DNA of 64,000 bases, taken from positions 45,281,825-45,345,824 of the forward strand of contig OY997591.1 of NCBI GenBank assembly GCA_963921825.1, read 5' to 3'. The notes beneath the pieces are model-generated. The model saw nothing but the letters and a program-made list of their open reading frames with translations, was not told the DNA's origin and ran no database searches. Every line of letters begins with the position of its first letter. Position 1 is the first letter of the stretch. The DNA comes from Erodium maritimum. Lineage: Eukaryota > Streptophyta > Magnoliopsida > Geraniales > Geraniaceae. Below, one piece after another: positions 26,156 to 37,281 of this stretch. The position numbers were made by a program, and so were the translations under genes.

Positions 26156-28965
26156 TTGAATGAGATAATGGAGTCATTATATCATATTTACTTAATTTTT
26201 CGCTTCTTCAAAAAGAAAGACCAACTCTCGAATTTGTTAAGAGAAAACGCTATGGTTCCTCGATGGAGTGTTTCTCGCCGAAGTAATCTTTCCCTTGTCG
26301 ATCATATGCTGTTGAGGGATTCTCTGTTGTGGATTCATAATCTTGAAACTAGAAGAGGGATCGAAAATCTCCAAAAGCAGAGGAAACAAAGGGAAGTGAA
26401 AAGAATGCATCTCTATAAGAAATCGTCGATACTGGAGCCCTCACGATGGATCACGTCCCAAGTAGTGATTCCGATTGGCAGCTCCCACTCCAAACGACTA
26501 TCGAAGGGTGATCGATACCAGGTAGTGATTAATGATCAATCGAGAAATAGTAAATAGGTGGAGAAGGGTCTCACCGATATAGATTACAGAGATGTTGTGA
26601 TTGAGGGGGCTAGGAATTATGTCCCTTGTCTACAAGCGATCATAGAAAATTTCGAGGTTCATCCTCATTTACTCCAAAGGCTGCCAGCGAACCTGTTAGG
26701 GATACGGGACGTAGTGAACATAAGATGCACAATAATGTCGATTTGGTACCAAGGCACAGAGCCCAGGATCGCTTGGCTCAAAAATTATTTGTGTGCAATA
26801 TTCCTTTAGGGAAAAATCGTTTATGGTTGAAACGACTGTTGGAAAAGAAGGTGAAATTGTCGAGGGTTTTTGTTAGTCCAAAACTGAATAAAGGAGGTGC
26901 GATCTTTGGCCTTGTGAGTGTGGATTCAGTTTATGATTCCTTGATCTTGATAGAGGCTTTCAGTGGAGGCATTTTGAGGGACATAAATTGTTTGTTTCCT
27001 TAGCCTGGTCGGAGACAATTAGAAAGAGGCTAGGAGGAAATTCGGTTAAACAAGTTTGGAGACCGAAAGTTAACAAGGATGAGGAGCAGGCTTTGGCACA
27101 AACAATATCAAAAAGAAGCAAGTCAGTCCCAATGCACATTACGAAAGAAGTTACCAGAATTCACCAGGCCAAACCAAGGCTAATTGGCAAACTAATTCCC
27201 AAACTTTGGAATATGATGAAGGCAGGGGTCGTGGGGATAGAAGCTTCTGATTTTCATATGGAAGTTTTGAAACTGGAACTTGCTAAGGTGCACTTGGATG
27301 ATGTTGAGGTATGATTTCTGGGAAATAGTGTTTTTGTTTCATTATGAGGAGCATCAATTTCAAGTCGATCTTTTGGCATCAAAGTGGAAATGGAGTCAAG
27401 ATCTCTTTATCCATTTTTTCGAGGCCGAACCGGTGTTGTTTAATCCAAATAATTTTGTATGGATTAAGGTAACCAGAGTTCCTACAGGAGGTTGGTCTAA
27501 TGACTTCTTTGTTACGATTGGGAATATTTTTGGGAAGGTGACCAAAGTGTTAAGGGATGAAATTAAGGATGAGGTTATTTTAGTAGTTCATAATCAAGAC
27601 TACACGATTTCAATACATAGTGTTAAGGCGTTTGAGGTCCCGTCTTAGAGGAACCCAGATTGCATGGTTTTTCGTGACAAACCAAAGAGTGATAGCTCAT
27701 CTGGGAAACAACTTGAATTGTGCTTTAGTGACCAGGTGATTTTTCCTCTGGTATCACAACAAAAGAATAAGGGGGAAGTCACAGAATGATGTGAAACTAT
27801 TAAAACCTGAAGGTAGAGCTCTGAAAGCCAGTTTTGCTGAAACTCTAAAAAGCCCAATTTAGTTCCCTAGACCGCAAGACTTAGGGGCTTCCAGCTCTAG
27901 AGGGCGTCGTTTGAACACAAAATTCTCTCCAGCAAGTGGATCTTATAAGGCCAACCGACATCGATTAGTAGAGAAAGATAGTCGAGAGCTGATTGTTGGA
28001 ATTTGCACAAAGCATTAAGTCACAAGGTTCTTATCTTAGACACCTCATTGACATATCAGCTTGAGGATTTGGCTTCGGAGGAGGGTGAACATCTTGATCT
28101 AGAAGGTAGTGAATATGATTATTATTATTCGAGCGAAATAGATTCTATATCTCTACAGGCTCAAGCCTAAAATAATATAATGGTGAAAATCATCTCTTGA
28201 AATGTTAGGGGGATGAGCTTGGCCTAGAAGAAGTGTTGTATAAAGGCAATTATGGTGAAGAATAACCCTGATTTTGCTATGATTCAGGAAATGAAATTAG
28301 TTGAAGGAACTGATAGTATTATGAGAAGTTGTGGGTTTTCGTGAGGATGAAGATATGCTTTTATCCCAGCTTCAAGGATAGTAGAGGGTGTCTTATCACT
28401 GTGGAATAAGTTGGTGTTTGAGATGAGCTCAATGTCTGAAATTGAAAACGTTCTAATTTGGCAAGGTACGCTCTTATCAGAGTTGGTTCAGATTTCAGTG
28501 GTGAATGTTTATGGTCTTTCTCGTGTTGCTCTTAGAATTGATCTACGGGCAAAATTAGTAGCAGTAAAAGAGAGTTTTAAGGATTGTCTGATGGTGGGTG
28601 GAGATTGTAATTCGGTATGCTATCAGGAGGAACGTTAAAATGATTCATGTTCTACTAGAGATGGTTCAACGTTTATGGACCTTATTTTTTTATCTCGCTT
28701 TAATAGACTTGTTTTCTTGGAAGCGAGAGGATACATAATTGCTTTAAATGATATGTTGTGCAAAATGTGGAAGTTGGTGTTTGAAGATACAGTGCATTTG
28801 TTATTGCATTGTCAGTATGTTCATAGTCTATGGAGTAGGTTGCATGGATTGTGGTCTCTATATTGGGTTATGCTTGCAGATTTTATGGCAATTTTAATGT
28901 AAGATTATAAGGTGGTATGTCAGGTGAAGAGTGTTGGGAAGCTCTCAGCAATAAAATCTGATACA
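26156..28965 (+). mobile_element. LINE (L1 type) remnant with RRM-bearing ORF1, endonuclease and zf-RVT end
   Basis: Segments in order on the plus strand: a basic N-terminal region (26250-26557); an RNA-recognition-motif-like domain (about 26765-27020) with KLFVCNIPLG and GGAIFGLVSVDS as RNP2/RNP1-like motifs; a DUF4283-like segment (about 27305-27645, FVWIKVTRVP and TIGNIFGKVTKVL); an APE-type endonuclease start (about 28180-28640, NVRGMSLA, NPDFAMIQEMKL, VLSLWNKL, VGGDCNSV); then the zf-RVT end of ORF2 (about 28740-28900, FEDTVHLLLHCQYVHSLW). Nearly all of the reverse transcriptase is missing, so endonuclease abuts the C-terminal domain. RRM-containing ORF1 is known in some plant L1 lineages (BNR type). 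Several stops and shifts; no clear TSD. Confidence 0.8.
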
Positions 28966-29139
28966 AGATTGTCATTTTATCTTTAGAAAGTGAATATGGT
29001 AGTTCCAAAGTAAGTAAAACATTACCAATTTTTGTGATTAAGCAAAATGAATTTCCACTATTGTAGCAATTAGTGGCGGAATTTCCAAAGAATGTACAAG
29101 AACATTTCATGCCTCCTTGTAAATGATTCCTTTTGTAGC

Positions 29140-30700
29140 CAATATTGATGAAGGATGAATAATTACAGTTGCCTCAGGAGATAATGTATCATTAATGACT
29201 ACATTTTCTAGTTCCAAATCCAAATCAACAGCAGAAGTTAATGCTTGTTGGACTTGAGAATATTCTTGAACTCTGTTGTGTTCAGCAGGGATAAAAGCTA
29301 GGGAGTTTGAGTTTCTTCAATAACAATAGTGCCCTCAGCAATCTACACATCATCTAAGGGGGAAGAAGGATCACTTGTACTAACTTGGAACTGAGATGAC
29401 ATAAAGGGATCTGTCTCTGAATTAGAATCATCATCATTCTCAGATTCAGTAGGAGAGATGTGGTCACTGCCAAGAACTTCACCTATGAAAGGAGGTTGAT
29501 TTGAATTGTGCATAGAATCAATGCAAACTTTACAAGAATCCTTGCCTAGGAGAATTTTTACTTTTGTAGAAACAACTCTCGGGTGAGAAGAATGAACTAA
29601 GACATAGGCAATATCCACATGTAAACCAGATCTGCACACTGGATAAGAATAAACATAAGTACCCAGACCATTCACATTAGATTGAAAGGTCTCCTCACAC
29701 AATCCTTGAAATGGTATTTCTTATATTGCTAACCAACTGATTTTGCCTCCTTTCCTACACAAATAATCATTTCCAAGAAGAAGAGAGAGTCATTTCGAAG
29801 CTAGTTTCCATTACCTCTCATCAAGGCAACATCAAATTTATGATCAGGACACTGAACAATAACAACCTTATTACCAAGATATTTGACTTGGACCTCACAG
29901 ACTCCCTCCAAAGCAATCTCTCTCATGATTGAATCCACCCTGTGATTATCTATGGAGTAGATCTTCTTCAACAATTTCCAGCTCCTAGATTGGATAGCCC
30001 TATAAGGAGGACCAGGCTTCGAATCCTTTGTAGAGCTCCAAGATTTAGTGAGAAAGAGCTTATGACCTTCAATAATCCGACTAAAAGCTGAGATTGTATT
30101 TTTGTAAATAGGATCTATGGTGAAAATAATAGAAGCCAACCCATTTCCCCCTTCTATTTGGATGAGCTGCGACTGATGTTTGAGAGATCCCACCAATATT
30201 GGAGAATAGATCTTTTCAGCCAAAACTTGGTAGCATAACTAGGGATATTATGTTTGAACGCATCCACCAATTTATCTTCTAATTGGATGAACTTCCTTTT
30301 TCTGTCCCAACTATATTGAGGTAAAGTGTCAACCTTGTTTGCAATAAAACCATATCCTCCCCTCCCTCTAAAGTCTTCAAACCTAGGAGGTGGATATCCC
30401 AATGAGAAAGAGGCTTCTTGAGCTCTATGTTGTTGAAGAGTATGAGCTGGGATGACTACTGACTTTAGACGCTTTCATTGTCCATCCTTCTTCTTTTTGA
30501 AAAACATTTCATTCTCGTCAAAGAGATTGGTAGCTTCAGAATTATTCAGTATGTGTTCCCTTATTTGTGAGGAAGTTAGGGATACTTCTTGATGCGAAGA
30601 TGTATGAGAAGCAACTTCCTTTCGTGTAAGAACTTGAGCTCCTCCTTCCTTGCTTGGTGTTGAGGATGGTACTTTAGCATGTGAGTAATCCATGGCTCCA
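29140..30700 (-). mobile_element. LINE ORF1 remnant (DUF4283-like), minus strand
   Basis: Minus-strand frames at 30693-30475, 30402-30154, 30223-29801 and 29702-29343 read as pieces of one ORF1-like protein. They show a low-complexity Ser/Thr-rich N-terminus, a basic WDRKRKF segment, a DUF4283-like portion (VKYLGNKVVIVQC, then YVYSYPVCRSGLHVDIA and VSTKVKILLGKDSCKVCI), and an acidic tail (TESENDDDSNSETD). Plant LINE ORF1 proteins have this layout. The endonuclease and RT that should follow at lower coordinates are absent. Plus-strand LINE material occupies that place, so rearrangement or nested insertion is likely. Host-gene origin is not excluded but less likely. Confidence 0.6.
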
Positions 30701-30817
30701 CGTTCAGCTACCTTTCTATGAGTCTGGATTCATTTTTGCTCCATTGCTTCCTTTATCTATCTTCATTGCTGAAAAGTTGCAATGGTATCGATTTGCGTTG
30801 ATATATCGGACCCCAAT

Positions 30818-33800
30818 TGTAAGAACCACTCCCGGTCAACGCCAGTCAAATCAGCGAAAAACAGGAAAAATTAAAAAATTTAGACATACACTTAAATGAA
30901 CCTAAATCTGACCCCGAGGGTCATACCGAACTTAATTCGACCCCGATATCGACCAAAGTGAGTTCCAGGGGACTCAGGACAACTTTCTGACCAATTTGGG
31001 AAAGGTTGACTTATTGTTGGAAAAGTCAACCGAGCGACGTTTTGGTCCGTTCGAGGTCCGTTTTGGATCCAAAAAGCTTAGTCGTTGTCACAGCGGTCTT
31101 AGTTGAGCCGTTTCCTTATAGCCCGTGAAGTTTCATAATTTCTTGGAAAAAGTGCCCGTTCGGGGCCCGAGACGGCTGAATTTCGCGAATCTGACTGAAA
31201 ATTATCTAGGAGATACTTTCCAAAAGAGGTGGGACCCACTTGCCACATGTCACCAATGTGGTGGTGTTAGGTAACATTGAACAAAACAAAGGAAGACTTG
31301 AGTGTTAGTTTGGTAATTAAGTGTTAGTTGTGTTTTTTGAACAAAACAAAAGCAAGACCACATATGTGGTGTTCGGCCACACATTCAAAAAAGGAGAAAA
31401 ATAAGAGTTTTTAGAGAGATAAAAAAGGAGTTAGAAAGAGGAGAGAAGGAGGAGAGAAAAAGAGAAGACAAGGTTAGGTTTTGTCGATCTCTCGACGATC
31501 CAACCGACGGATCGTCTCAACGATCGAAGAATCGAGTTCCCGTCATCATTCCCTACGGTGAGCAACTATCCAATTTTCGTTTTGTTAAGTTTAAAGTTTA
31601 GGGTTTGGGTTAAAACTAGTAGTTTATGGATGAGTTGTGGTGTGGGGTTCGTTGAAGACGTTTTGGAGCGAGGATTGAACGTTTTCCGGTGACCGGAGGC
31701 TCGGGGGAGCTCTGGCCACCGTGTATGGTGGCTGGCCGGACCGTGTGGTGGCTGGCCGGACCTAGGACCGGCCACCACCATGGTGAATCGGCCCAAGCCA
31801 CCCACGGCCAAGGATGGTCGGGTGGGGCCCACATACTCGGGTATCGGGTTTTCGTGTTCGGGTGGTTTAGGACGTTCCCCAAGTAGTTAATCCACACCGG
31901 AACGAGTTTTGGAATTAAATTGTAAAAGTTGTAAATGACGGGTTTAGAAACTTTAAACGCGAATTAAATTGCTCGGAAGTCGGAAATCGATTCCGTCGAT
32001 TGCGTTGGAACCCTTGAATTATTCTAAGACCGTAGAAACGAAAACGGGAATTTTCGGAGCCCCGGAAGGACATTTTCCAATCCCGGGCAGATTCGCTGGG
32101 TCGGGCGGAACGGGCCTTTCCGGGCCCATTATCGACAATGTCGAGTAATTGGGAAGTTTGGGAGTGATCGACATTGTCGGGGTTACATTTGGGCGTCAAG
32201 TGTATTAAAATTCAGTTTATGTCTGCGAACTTAAAAGTGTTTTAATTTGTATTCTTGTTAGATCGTGCCACCGACAGAGGAAAGGGAAAGCTAGGCGAGT
32301 GATCGTGATCACGCCGAAGCTTGGTTGTGAGCTTTTGGAAAAGCATACGAGGTAGGGAAAAGTAGCCGGATCTCGGCCCTGACTAGGAAAAGTTAACAGT
32401 AGAAATGCATGTGACACTTGGGTGTCGTGGGTTAAGTAAGTTTATCGAACAATAGAAAGGCAGGCGACAACGGGTGGTGTCGTATGATACGGGAACGTAT
32501 CGAACAATAGAAGTACATGTGACACTTAGTAGTGTCGTAGGAGCAGTGAACGTATTGATATTAGAAATACTGGAGGCATTTGGTTATGCCCGGAGGTTGA
32601 TTTTTATTGTTGGTGTCTTGGGTGGCCATGAGTGCCCGTGGGGTTGTTGAACCCGTATTTTATTGTTGGTGTCTTGGGTGGCCATGAGTGCCCGTGGGGT
32701 TGTTGAACCCGTATTTTATTGTTGGTGTCTTGGGTGGCCATGAGTGCCCGTGGGGTTGTTGAACCCGTATTTTATTGTTGGTGTCTTGGGTGGCCATGAG
32801 TGCCCGTGGGGTTGTTGAACCCGTATTTTATTGTTGGTGTCTTGGGTGGCCATGAGTGCCCGTGGGGTTGTTGAACCCGTATTTTATTGTTGGTGTCTTG
32901 GGTGGCCATGAGTGCCCGTGGGGTTGTTGAACCCGTATTTTATTGTTGGTGTCTTGGGTGGCCATGAGTGCCCGTGGGGTTGTTGAACCCGTATTTTATA
33001 GTTGGTGTCTTGGGTGGCCATGAGTGCCCGTGGGGTTGTTGAACCCGTATTTTATTGTTGGTGTCTTGGGTGGCCATGAGTGCCCGTGGGGTTGTTAAAC
33101 CCGTATTTTACTGTTGGTGTGTCTTGGGTGGCCATGAGTGCCCGTGGGGTTGTTAAACCCGTATTTTTTCTGTTGGTGTGTCTTGGGTGGCCATGAGTGC
33201 ATGTGGGGTTGTTAAACTCGTATTTTACTGTTGGTGTGTCTTGGGTGGCCATGAGTGCCCGTGGGGTTGTTGAGCCCGTGTTTCACTGTTGGTGTCTTGG
33301 GTGGCCATGAGTGCCTGTGGAGTGTTAAACCGGTGTTGTTGCTGTTGTTGAACTTTGCTTGTGATTGTGATTGTGGTTGCCTGAGGTTGGGGTGTGACAG
33401 GTCGACCGCCTGATCCGACTGTGTGTCGGGAAAAGTGCGACAGGTCGACCGCCTGATCCGACCGTCGTGTCGGGAAAAGTGCGACAGGTCGACCGCCTGA
33501 TCCGACCGTCGTGTCGGGAAAAGTTGCGATCCTTTGCGATCTTGTTTGGTGTGCGATCCTTTGTGATCTTGGGTGTTGCGTGGTTATCTTTCGCGTCTTT
33601 GGAGGAAGTCGTAATCGTTGTGTCGGGTCTACATTATGTGTCCGAGTGTTGAGTCGGGTGGGGAAAGTAACAGTTGTGTGTCAGTCGGGTTACTTGAGTT
33701 GGGGATAGTAGTCCCCGGTGTTGGGTTTGTTGTTGGTGTTCCCGGCATTGTTTGCTAGTATGCCGTAGTCAGTCTGGTATCCGTGGTGGTGAGCGAACGC

Positions 33801-34081
33801 TCACCCCTAGCTGCTTTTCCTACAGGTACTGGTCGCGGGACGGACTAGGTGAGCTCTCGAAGCTTGAAGAGCTGGGAGCGGGAGTCCGGGTTTCCTTTTG
33901 AGTTTAGCGACGTACGTCATGTCTTTTGTCCGCTTGTTTGGACGTACTTTTGAGTTGTAAACTATTATTTTGATTTAACTAAATGGTGATTTTAAGCGAT
34001 TTATTTACAAGGTTTGAAAATGGTTTTATTGTTTTACCGTTCGCGTTTCGGGTTCGGTTCTACTGAATTTGGGGCGTGACA
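30818..34081 (+). mobile_element. Solo LTR of the Tekay family (3,264 bp) with perfect TSD
   Basis: Starts TGTAAGAACC and ends GGCGTGACA, flanked by the perfect 5-bp duplication ccaat (30813-30817 and 34082-34086). There is no internal domain. It is the cleanest LTR of the family in the window and contains the shared core near 32350-32400 and the expanded 56-bp minisatellite at 32615-33330. A tandem cgacaggtcgaccgcctgatccgac unit is present about three times at 33390-33520. Confidence 0.95.
32615..33330 (+). repeat. 56-bp minisatellite, 13 copies, inside the solo LTR
   Basis: The unit starts gtcttgggtggccatgag, then cccgtggggttgttgaaccc and a T-rich tail. Counting the motif gives 13 copies, the first nine almost identical and the last four diverged. 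The same unit occurs in the LTRs at 11070-11420, 16490-16740 (reverse) and 56430-56960 with fewer copies. Confidence 0.96.
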
Positions 34082-34086
34082 CCAAT

Positions 34087-34815
34087 CCTTCTCTCTGTTG
34101 ATCAGCTTCGTAGTACATTTCGGAGACCAACCTTCTTTGATCAGAGAAGAGGACAGATTCCTCAACTCTCATTCAGTATATCTTCCCATGATTGAGTAAT
34201 CTTGCTCTGAACTATGTGAACATTAGAGCATTTCAGAGCTTTGCTCTTGAATTGGATTTGAACTTAACATAAGAAATGTTCATATCATTTCATGAAAAGC
34301 GTAACTACAGAAATAGATATAATAAAACGTGTGAGGTTATTGACTGGTGGGGGCCGATCCTCTAACTCGATAAAAAATGGTATGTCGGTACCAGTTGGAC
34401 TACAAATTAAGCAAGAAATGAGCGTGCGACCACTCACGTCTCAATTGAGCCCGCTAGGTTTCTTGAATTCATGGCGTCTTCCTGGTAAGGCTCGTCAAGA
34501 ACTAGTTGGGGGATGCTAATTAACTCATGAGTAACCCGAGACATGACGGCTGAGGAGTGCGATTGGTCACAATCATCATGGGCTACCTCCTCTACTACGT
34601 CCCGCATCTTCTTGGGGCATCCTCCGATCTTCAAAAATCATGCCTATAATCGTCATGTTCTGTTTCGTCGATGTTGTTAACCAAACAAAAGTGTGTTCGG
34701 GCTATCAAATGACCTCCCAAAACCACCTCTCTTAACCACCGCTTGCCGAAAACCGATTGAGAGATTGTAAAAGGATAAAAACCACCACCACCACCAATGA
34801 CGACAACGATTGTAG
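34087..34815. other. Sequence between solo LTR and Harbinger element; no recognised gene
   Basis: No family match. Contains a (CCA)n run near 34780. An open frame at 34292-34519 has no recognisable motif and is not annotated. Confidence 0.5.
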
Positions 34816-35107
34816 GAGCATGCACAACGGGACGGCCCTCGCCCCCGACCCGCGCGCGCTCGGTCCGCAGACCGCGGTCCGTTCCGTTGTGGGCTCGAAA
34901 AAACGCGGCTCGCGGCCCTGAAACACTCGGTCCGCTCCTCGCTCCTCAGCCCGCGTTTGCTGGACGGGCGCGCGCTCCTAGTCCTCGCTCTCTCGTCTAG
35001 CGTGTCCCTCCCCCGTGCCGCCACGTGGCGTCCCTAAGCCGACCGTTTGACAACGGTCGGTAACGGCTAGAATTTTTTTTTAATTCAAAATCAGCAACTT
35101 TAAACCG

Positions 35108-35115
35108 TATAAATA
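35108..35115 (+). promoter_or_regulatory. TATA box of the Harbinger transposase gene
   Basis: TATAAATA lies 90 bp before the transposase ATG at 35198, inside the element, followed by a CT-rich leader. Position and sequence fit a plant core promoter. Confidence 0.6.
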
Positions 35116-35197
35116 CCCAACCCCAATCCTCATTTTTTTCCACACCATTCTCCACTTTCACTCTTTCATTCTCACTTTCTACTCTCTATTTTCCAAA

Positions 35198-36600
35198 ATG
35201 TCTGACGATGAGGTTATGTCCGACGTTGAGGTTCCGACATACGAGGAGCTGGCTGGCCGAATGCCGACGTATGAGGAGATGGCAGCCCAACTGCCGACAT
35301 ATGAGGAGATGGCAGCCCAAATGCAGCCAGTTGAGCGATGATTCCGGCGGATGATGGAGAGGCACATGTAGAGAGCAATGACAAGGATCCAGAGGGTCAT
35401 CCGTGGGGACCAATGCGAAGAGAGATTAACAGAGGTCGTTCCGAAGCCCACAACCAATTGATGCAGAACTATTTTGACGAACAACCCGTATATGGCCCTG
35501 ATATGTTTAGGCGTCGGTTCCGTATGTGCAGACCACTTTTTCAACGGATTATGGACGCGGTGAAGGCTCACGACAGGTGCTTCGAACAGAGGCCCGACGT
35601 TGCCTCACGGTCGGGCTTATCAACGGAACAGAAGTGCACCGCCGCTATACGGATGCTTGCGTATGGGTCCTCGGCCGATTCATTGGACGAAACTCTGCGT
35701 ATTGGGGTAAGCACCATACTTGAATGTTTACGTAAGTTTTGCAAGGCCGTCATTGAGTTATTCGGAGCCGAGTATGAGCGTACACCCACACCGGCTGACA
35801 TGCAACACTTACTCCTAGAAGGGTACAGCCGAGGGTTTCCCAGAATGGCGGGGAGTCTTGATTGCATGCGGTGGAAGTGGAAGAACTGCCCAACCGAAGA
35901 CCAGGGAGCCCATGGACGAGGAAGTCACCACAAGGACAAGACGATTATGCTTGAAGTTGTAGCGTCCTGTAATTTATGGATTTGGCATACGTTTTTTGGG
36001 ATGGCTGGCTCGAACAACGATATCAACGTCCTCAACAACAGCCACCTATTCCAAGACACTTACTACGGCTGTGAGCTAGCTGTGGAGTACGAGATCAACG
36101 TTCATTAGTACGACCGACCTTATTACTTGGTGGACGACATTTACCCAACATGGGCACGGTTCGTGAAGACTATTCGGCATCCCTTCAAGCCCAAAGAGAA
36201 GTTGTTTGCTAAATGCCAAAAAGGTGCTCCGAAAGATATTGAAAGGGCTTTTGGAGTACTTCAAGCAAGGTCGCACATCATTTCCCGTCCCGCTCGTAGT
36301 TGGAGCAAACACACTTTGGCTGATATCATGCACACTTGCATAATTCTACACAACATGATTGTAGAGGATCAGCGCGACCGGTACGAGTATGGGGATGAGG
36401 AGTTGTTGTACGCGCAACCTCCAGAAATGCCGAATTGGACACCACCGTAACGATGACACCACGGAGGGTCATTACAATACCAACAACGAGCGGATGCTCA
36501 ACAAAGTGTCATAAGTCATGAGACCCACCATCAACTACAAAATGATCTTATGGAGCACTTATGGGGTCTATATGGAGCTGGTTTCCATGACGACGAGTAG
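35198..36600 (+). pseudogene. Harbinger transposase (DDE_Tnp_4 / plant transposon protein)
   Basis: The probable start at 35198 (MSDDEVMSDVEVPTYEE) opens an N-terminus with three tandem PTYEE(L/M)A(G/A) units (35230-35330). It then stops in its frame at about 35339, and the main body continues in another frame at 35338-36108. The body contains RRRFRMCRPLFQRIMDAV, DLA-like helices, SLDCMRWKWKNCP (first catalytic D at 35860-35862), GSNNDINVLN (second D at 36019-36021) and DIERAFGVLQAR (catalytic E at 36241-36243). An in-frame TAG at 36106-36108 interrupts it just before YYLVDDIYPTWARFVK. The C-terminal HHQLQNDLMEHLWGLYG reads in a shifted frame to about 36600. All three catalytic residues are retained, but one stop and two shifts make this copy unlikely to be functional. 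The family includes the domesticated ALP1/HARBI1-like proteins, but the TIRs around it argue for a transposon. Confidence 0.88.
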
Positions 36601-37281
36601 TCGTTTGTGCTCTTGGAGCTGGTTTTTTGTGGGTTGTATTATAAGGGGATCAATAAAAGTTCAACATGTTTTTTATTCATGTTCAATTTTTTTATTGTCA
36701 TTAATTATTTTTTTCCAAAATTGTTTATATTTTAAATAATTTAAACGGTTTCTGATAAAGAATTAAATAAAACAGTAAAATATCAATTAATAATCCAGTC
36801 AACATCCAGTCAGTACAGGGCCTCACTCCCAAGACATCAGAGGGACTCTCCATTGCAAAACACCCACTATTCTGCACTCCCAGAGACTCACTTTTGTCCA
36901 ATCAACACAAGGGTCTAATCCCAAGACCTCACCAAGGGCCTTTATGTTGTTCATGCTCTAAGTTTTTTCTCTCGCTTCACTCGGTCTCTCATATTCTAAT
37001 AGTGGGGACTGGAGAGGAACCAGAATGGGCCTGTAATGTCAATTGGGCTGGGCCTGCATGACCTAGGCTGTTACTGTTAGAAATCCACATCGAGGACCCG
37101 TTATTTACATTTCTGATTTGGGTTGTGTCCTCTCCGGTCATCGCGGAAAAGAAATCTTTGGAGCATAGAAATTCCATCGCAGTCGTCGGGTTGGACCAGT
37201 CGGAGATCTGGTCATTCTCAGGCAGAGAAAGTTCTTACCTTGTAGATCCAAACAGCATCTTTTCGGCGTAGGAAGAAAAAG

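Larger units (their letters stand above)
34816..36958 (+). mobile_element. PIF/Harbinger DNA transposon (2,143 bp)
   Basis: Ends GAGCATGCACAAC...GGCCC (left) and GGGCC...GTTGTTCATGCTC (right) are inverted repeats of the Harbinger type. They are flanked by the 3-bp pair TAG (34813-34815) and TAA (36959-36961), a diverged form of the TWA target-site duplication. It encodes one transposase gene; the Myb-like second protein of autonomous Harbinger elements was not found. The left subterminal 200 bp is strongly GC-rich. Its right end lies 323 bp upstream of the ERD2 start codon. Confidence 0.87.

Noticed and set aside
34292-34519. Possible Myb-like partner gene of the Harbinger element
   Set aside because: It lies outside the TIRs and has no Trp-repeat pattern of a Myb/SANT domain.
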